The notes beneath the pieces were generated by a model. It worked only from the letters and a program-made list of their open reading frames with translations, was not told the origin of the DNA and ran no database searches. Below, in pieces: positions 61,104 through 64,000 of a stretch of DNA of 64,000 nt. The translations under genes were made by a program, and so were the position numbers. This DNA comes from an uncultured Duodenibacillus sp. (lineage in GTDB: Bacteria; Pseudomonadota; Gammaproteobacteria; Burkholderiales; Burkholderiaceae_F). The stretch's first letter is position 1. Every line of letters starts with the position of its first letter. The stretch covers positions 1 through 64,000 of the forward strand of contig CALXQS010000003.1 of the NCBI GenBank assembly GCA_944390715.1, in the 5' to 3' direction.

Positions 61104-61181
61104 ATGTGCTTGAATGCGCTTGTTCGTGCTTTCTGCCGCAGAGAATCAAGCGGTTTGGCTAAAAATGCCGCACGCAAGAGA

Positions 61182-63863
61182 TCAAAACTTAAAGAAGTCC
61201 CGTACGCTCTGCCAAATGCTGCGGCTTTCCTCATGAGGAGCGTCCTTGGCTTCGCTCTTGGGGGCGCCCAGCATCGGACGGCCCTGTGCGCGCGACAATG
61301 CTCCCGAGGCCTGCGCCCAATCAAATGTCCAGACCGGTGCAGAAGCGGCTCCGCTGACGGTTGCCGTCAGATAAATGGAAGGCACGCCGTGCATGGGAGA
61401 AAAGACGTTTTTCACGGCGGCCGAAACTTCGCCGGATGCAAGATTGACCTGCCAGGCTCCCGTGCTCTTCAAGTAGACGGAGCGCGCGACGATATTGCTG
61501 ATCTTGAGCTGCTCTTTTTCAATATGCACCAGCGCTGAGGCTTCGTCGAAGGGAGATTTTGCGCCTTTGCGCGTGATGCCGGTCTGCTCTCCTGTGCCCA
61601 TGACAACGCGGCGCGCGGCATCTGCGTCGATGCCGTGATAGGCTCCGCGCAAAACGCGCAGACGGCTGGAGGCTTTAAGCGCTGCTTTGTCAAGCCTGTT
61701 GCCCGATACAAAGAGTTCGCCGCTGGCTGCGCCCGAAACGAGCGGCGCTGTGCCGAAGCCCGCCAGAAGCTTGTCGGTGCTGATGCCGTCAAGTCGGCCT
61801 TCGAAATTCCAAGCGCCTGCGGCATCAATCTTTGCCTTGCCGATGATGCGGCCGTCAGCCGTGTTGACAATCAGGTCGTCAAGGTGCATGAGTCCTTCGC
61901 CGGCAGACAGCTGTGCGTGCAGCTGCGTGGCGGAAAAAGGTCCCGAGACGATGCTTCCGATGCGCAGGGTGCCGGCAAAGTCTATGAGCTGCAGCCAGTC
62001 GAGATTCTTGACGGCCGGTAGCGCTGCCGTGTTGATTTCTCCCACCATCAGGTCGCCCCTGAGCCGCGGCATGCCCTCGGAAACATCAATGGTGCCGTTG
62101 TAGGAAATGGGGGCGCCGGCAAAGGATCCGGAGAGCCCCACTTCGGCAGCGCGGCTGCCAAGATCGGCATGCACAAAGCCTGAAAGCGATGCTGCAAAGT
62201 CTGACGGCAATGTTTTGTCGCCCGTGACCGTCACCCGCGCCGAGAAGCTCTCAAGATTGGTCTTTTTCTCGACAAGGTCGGCACGAACGGTGCTGGAAAT
62301 CTCAAAGCTTGTCGTGCGGCCGTCTTCCATGAAGCTGTGCGCTACGCGCATTTCCGGACTTTCGAATATCCCGGGGCGCAGCCGAAAATCAACGGCCCCG
62401 AAGTGAAGATCTCCCGAGACTTCCTGCGGGCGCGAGAGCGATGCAGTGGCGTTCATGCCGGAGAGCTCTTCACCCTTAAAGCGAATTACGTCGGCTTTGG
62501 CGACCGCCGTGTAGTGCGTCTTGTTGTAGAAGAACTCTCCCGAGAAGTTCAGATTTTCAAACATCACGTACCGATTGGCGGTAGAGATCGTGATGGTGCC
62601 GGTAGAAGACAAAAGCCCAGCGCTCTTGGAAGGATCGAAAGTCGTGAAAATCGAGTCGGCCGCGTTGGAGGCGTTTTGTGTGGCCGCTGGTTCTGCGTGA
62701 GCTTCAGAAAAGATAAGCCCGGAAAGAGCCGACGACTGCGCAGGGGGTTCGGCCGGCGCCTCAAGGGGCGCTTCTTCGCGGCGCTCGATTGCCCGCTGAT
62801 CATTCGAGGAAGGCGCAGCTGCGGCCTCTTCATTGTGAGTTTCAGCGGCAGCCTCTCCGGGGGCTTCTGCCGTTGGAGCGGCACTTTGCTGAGCAGCATC
62901 CGCAGGCGAAGTCTGAGTCGACTGGGGGGCTGCGGCATTGTTTTCAGAAACGCCTTCATCAGCGGGCGGCGTGCCGGCGCTCGTTTCTTCGACAGGCTTG
63001 ACCTCAGCCGGCGCTTCCTGAGTAGGAGAATCTGCAGGCGCGCTGCCGGCAGCGTCAACGGCTGGGGCATTTTGGGCAGGGTCCGTCGGCAGAGCTTCTT
63101 TGGGTTCGTCGACTGCCGGAGCGGCATTTGCGTCGGCAGCAGTCTCAGAAGAGGCGGCATCGTTTGAGAGGTCGACAGAGACGTCGGCGGAGTTTGCGGA
63201 AGGCAACTCGGCTGGCGCGGCAACCGGCAGCGGCTCATCCTGCGGGAGACTGACAACGTTGCCTTCGGCATCAATCGCTTCAAAACGCGTGCTGAGCTCA
63301 AAGGGCGAAGTCATTTCAGGCGAAAAGCGCCCGAGAGAGAGCTCCAGATCCGTCAGAAGAAAACGGTGCGGCTTTTCGTGGGTCGTGACGTCAACCGTGA
63401 GGCATGCCCGCGAAAGCTTAAATGTTGAGATGCGCAGATCGGCAGGGAAGTGAACAGCGCCAAATGTAGAGTCAAAAAGCGCATTTCCCGAGAGGTTCGG
63501 CACCGACAGGGCTCCCTCAAGACCGTCAATGGAAAGAGATTTGACATGCACAGCACCCAGCGCCAGGGACCAGAGCGAGACATCGGCGCGGGCGCCGGCA
63601 ATGCGTCCGATTTCCACGTCTGTCGACTTGTCGATGAATTTGATGGCCGGCAGCTCAATTTCAAGCGTGGAGAGCCTTTTAAGACCGATGGGACCGTCAA
63701 AGCGGGCGTAGGCTCCCAGCGCAGTGTCGGCAAATTCTTCCACCGTTTTCTGTACGGCTTTCTCATTGACCCAGACAAACAAAGCGGCAACAGCGCCCAG
63801 ACAGGCGAGAGCAATGAACAAAATCAGGCCGACAACAAAGCGCTTGACGCGGGAATCAATCAT
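61182..63863 (-). CDS. AsmA-family envelope protein with long low-complexity insert
   Basis: An 893-residue protein with one N-terminal helix (VVGLILFIALACLGAVAALFVWV) and then AsmA-type beta-rich repeats. The C-terminal AsmA region (residues about 640-890) has a typical LDDLIVNTADGRIIGKAKID stretch. A roughly 200-residue Ala/Pro/Glu/Thr-rich disordered segment (about 206-403) splits the periplasmic part. AsmA-like proteins help lipid transport to the outer membrane. It is related in fold to TamB in this window but not contiguous with it. ATG 63863 is preferred to GTG 63869. Confidence 0.78.
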   Translation of the reverse strand: MIDSRVKRFVVGLILFIALACLGAVAALFVWVNEKAVQKTVEEFADTALGAYARFDGPIGLKRLSTLEIELPAIKFIDKSTDVEIGRIAGARADVSLWSLALGAVHVKSLSIDGLEGALSVPNLSGNALFDSTFGAVHFPADLRISTFKLSRACLTVDVTTHEKPHRFLLTDLELSLGRFSPEMTSPFELSTRFEAIDAEGNVVSLPQDEPLPVAAPAELPSANSADVSVDLSNDAASSETAADANAAPAVDEPKEALPTDPAQNAPAVDAAGSAPADSPTQEAPAEVKPVEETSAGTPPADEGVSENNAAAPQSTQTSPADAAQQSAAPTAEAPGEAAAETHNEEAAAAPSSNDQRAIERREEAPLEAPAEPPAQSSALSGLIFSEAHAEPAATQNASNAADSIFTTFDPSKSAGLLSSTGTITISTANRYVMFENLNFSGEFFYNKTHYTAVAKADVIRFKGEELSGMNATASLSRPQEVSGDLHFGAVDFRLRPGIFESPEMRVAHSFMEDGRTTSFEISSTVRADLVEKKTNLESFSARVTVTGDKTLPSDFAASLSGFVHADLGSRAAEVGLSGSFAGAPISYNGTIDVSEGMPRLRGDLMVGEINTAALPAVKNLDWLQLIDFAGTLRIGSIVSGPFSATQLHAQLSAGEGLMHLDDLIVNTADGRIIGKAKIDAAGAWNFEGRLDGISTDKLLAGFGTAPLVSGAASGELFVSGNRLDKAALKASSRLRVLRGAYHGIDADAARRVVMGTGEQTGITRKGAKSPFDEASALVHIEKEQLKISNIVARSVYLKSTGAWQVNLASGEVSAAVKNVFSPMHGVPSIYLTATVSGAASAPVWTFDWAQASGALSRAQGRPMLGAPKSEAKDAPHEESRSIWQSVRDFFKF

Positions 63864-63892
63864 GACCACAACTCAACGAACAGAAGTTTCAG

Positions 63893-63941
63893 CCGCTTTG
63901 CATCCATCAAAGAGCTCGTTTGGGAGTCAGATGCAAAGCGG
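63893..63941. repeat. Perfect 12-bp palindrome upstream of the AsmA-family gene
   Basis: Arms CCGCTTTGCATC (63893-63904) and GATGCAAAGCGG (63930-63941) enclose a 25-base loop. If a minus-strand gene ends at 63946, this is its terminator; otherwise it is an upstream regulatory element for asmA. There is no T-tract. Confidence 0.5.
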
Positions 63942-63945
63942 ACTC

Positions 63946-64000
63946 TTAATGGTAAAGCACTTTGCGTTTCTTCGCGCACTCGGCGAAGGCAAAGATGAGC
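63946..64000 (-). other. Possible 3' end of a minus-strand gene cut by the window edge
   Basis: On the minus strand one frame is open from the edge and reads IFAFAECAKKRKVLYH before a TAA at 63946-63948, followed by the palindrome. This could be a protein C-terminus. A competing plus-strand frame from ATG 63949 (MVKHFAFLRALG) is also open. Neither can be identified from so little sequence. Confidence 0.25.

Noticed and set aside
1..64000. CRISPR array, tRNA or rRNA genes
   Set aside because: Reading both strands showed no regularly spaced direct repeats and no cloverleaf or rRNA-like sequence; a dedicated scan (tRNAscan-SE, a CRISPR finder) would be decisive.

Overview
The window looks like chromosome of a Burkholderiales bacterium, most likely a gut-type anaerobe of the Sutterella/Parasutterella kind. 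The gene order argS - SPOR protein - dsbA - SDR is a familiar betaproteobacterial arrangement. The window is also rich in periplasmic flavoprotein reductases and multihaem cytochromes for anaerobic respiration. The taxon is an inference; no rRNA, tRNA or CRISPR array was seen.

Layout. 1-4351 is a decayed mobile region: the 3' part of a group II intron, a 5'-truncated traN remnant of a conjugative element, a DUF4143-type ATPase and an apparently N-terminally shortened IS1634-like transposase. 4595-9620 is a drug-efflux type ABC exporter operon (HlyD adaptor, fused double ATPase, two permeases), convergent with a Tet-like MFS pump. 11148-17359 is tamA-tamB for outer-membrane assembly. 17379-21570 holds a methyltransferase, sstT and recQ. 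21840-28003 is a respiratory island: a Tat-exported flavoprotein reductase, a tetrahaem cytochrome, and an opposing operon of TtrS-like kinase, LuxR-type regulator and a second flavoprotein reductase. 28152-43055 is mostly housekeeping (DtxR-like regulator, nitronate monooxygenase-like enzyme, gpmI, cardiolipin synthase, uup, LpoA-like protein, rsmI, SDR, dsbA, SPOR protein, argS, folE2). 44710-46494 is a fused tetrahaem flavocytochrome c fumarate reductase behind an FNR-like box.

The most striking part is 47779-61040, a near-complete sulfite respiration cluster. It opens with a perfect FNR box, followed by octahaem sulfite reductase MccA. MccA has seven CxxCH motifs, one CX15CH motif and spare cysteines suited to the catalytic copper. 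Then come a periplasmic rhodanese, the FKBP isomerase MccB, a TPR cytochrome-maturation protein, and the quinol-oxidising pair MccC/MccD. Two NosL-like copper chaperones, NosD/F/Y-like proteins, a CcmF/NrfE-like haem lyase, a CcmH-like protein that has lost both motif cysteines, and a TlpA-like thioredoxin complete it. Read as one system: MccD/MccC pass quinol electrons to MccA; NosL/NosDFY-like proteins supply or activate copper without any nosZ in view; the CcmF/CcmH/TPR/TlpA set is probably a dedicated machine for the CX15CH haem.

The window ends with a long AsmA-family protein on the minus strand and an unresolved fragment at the edge.
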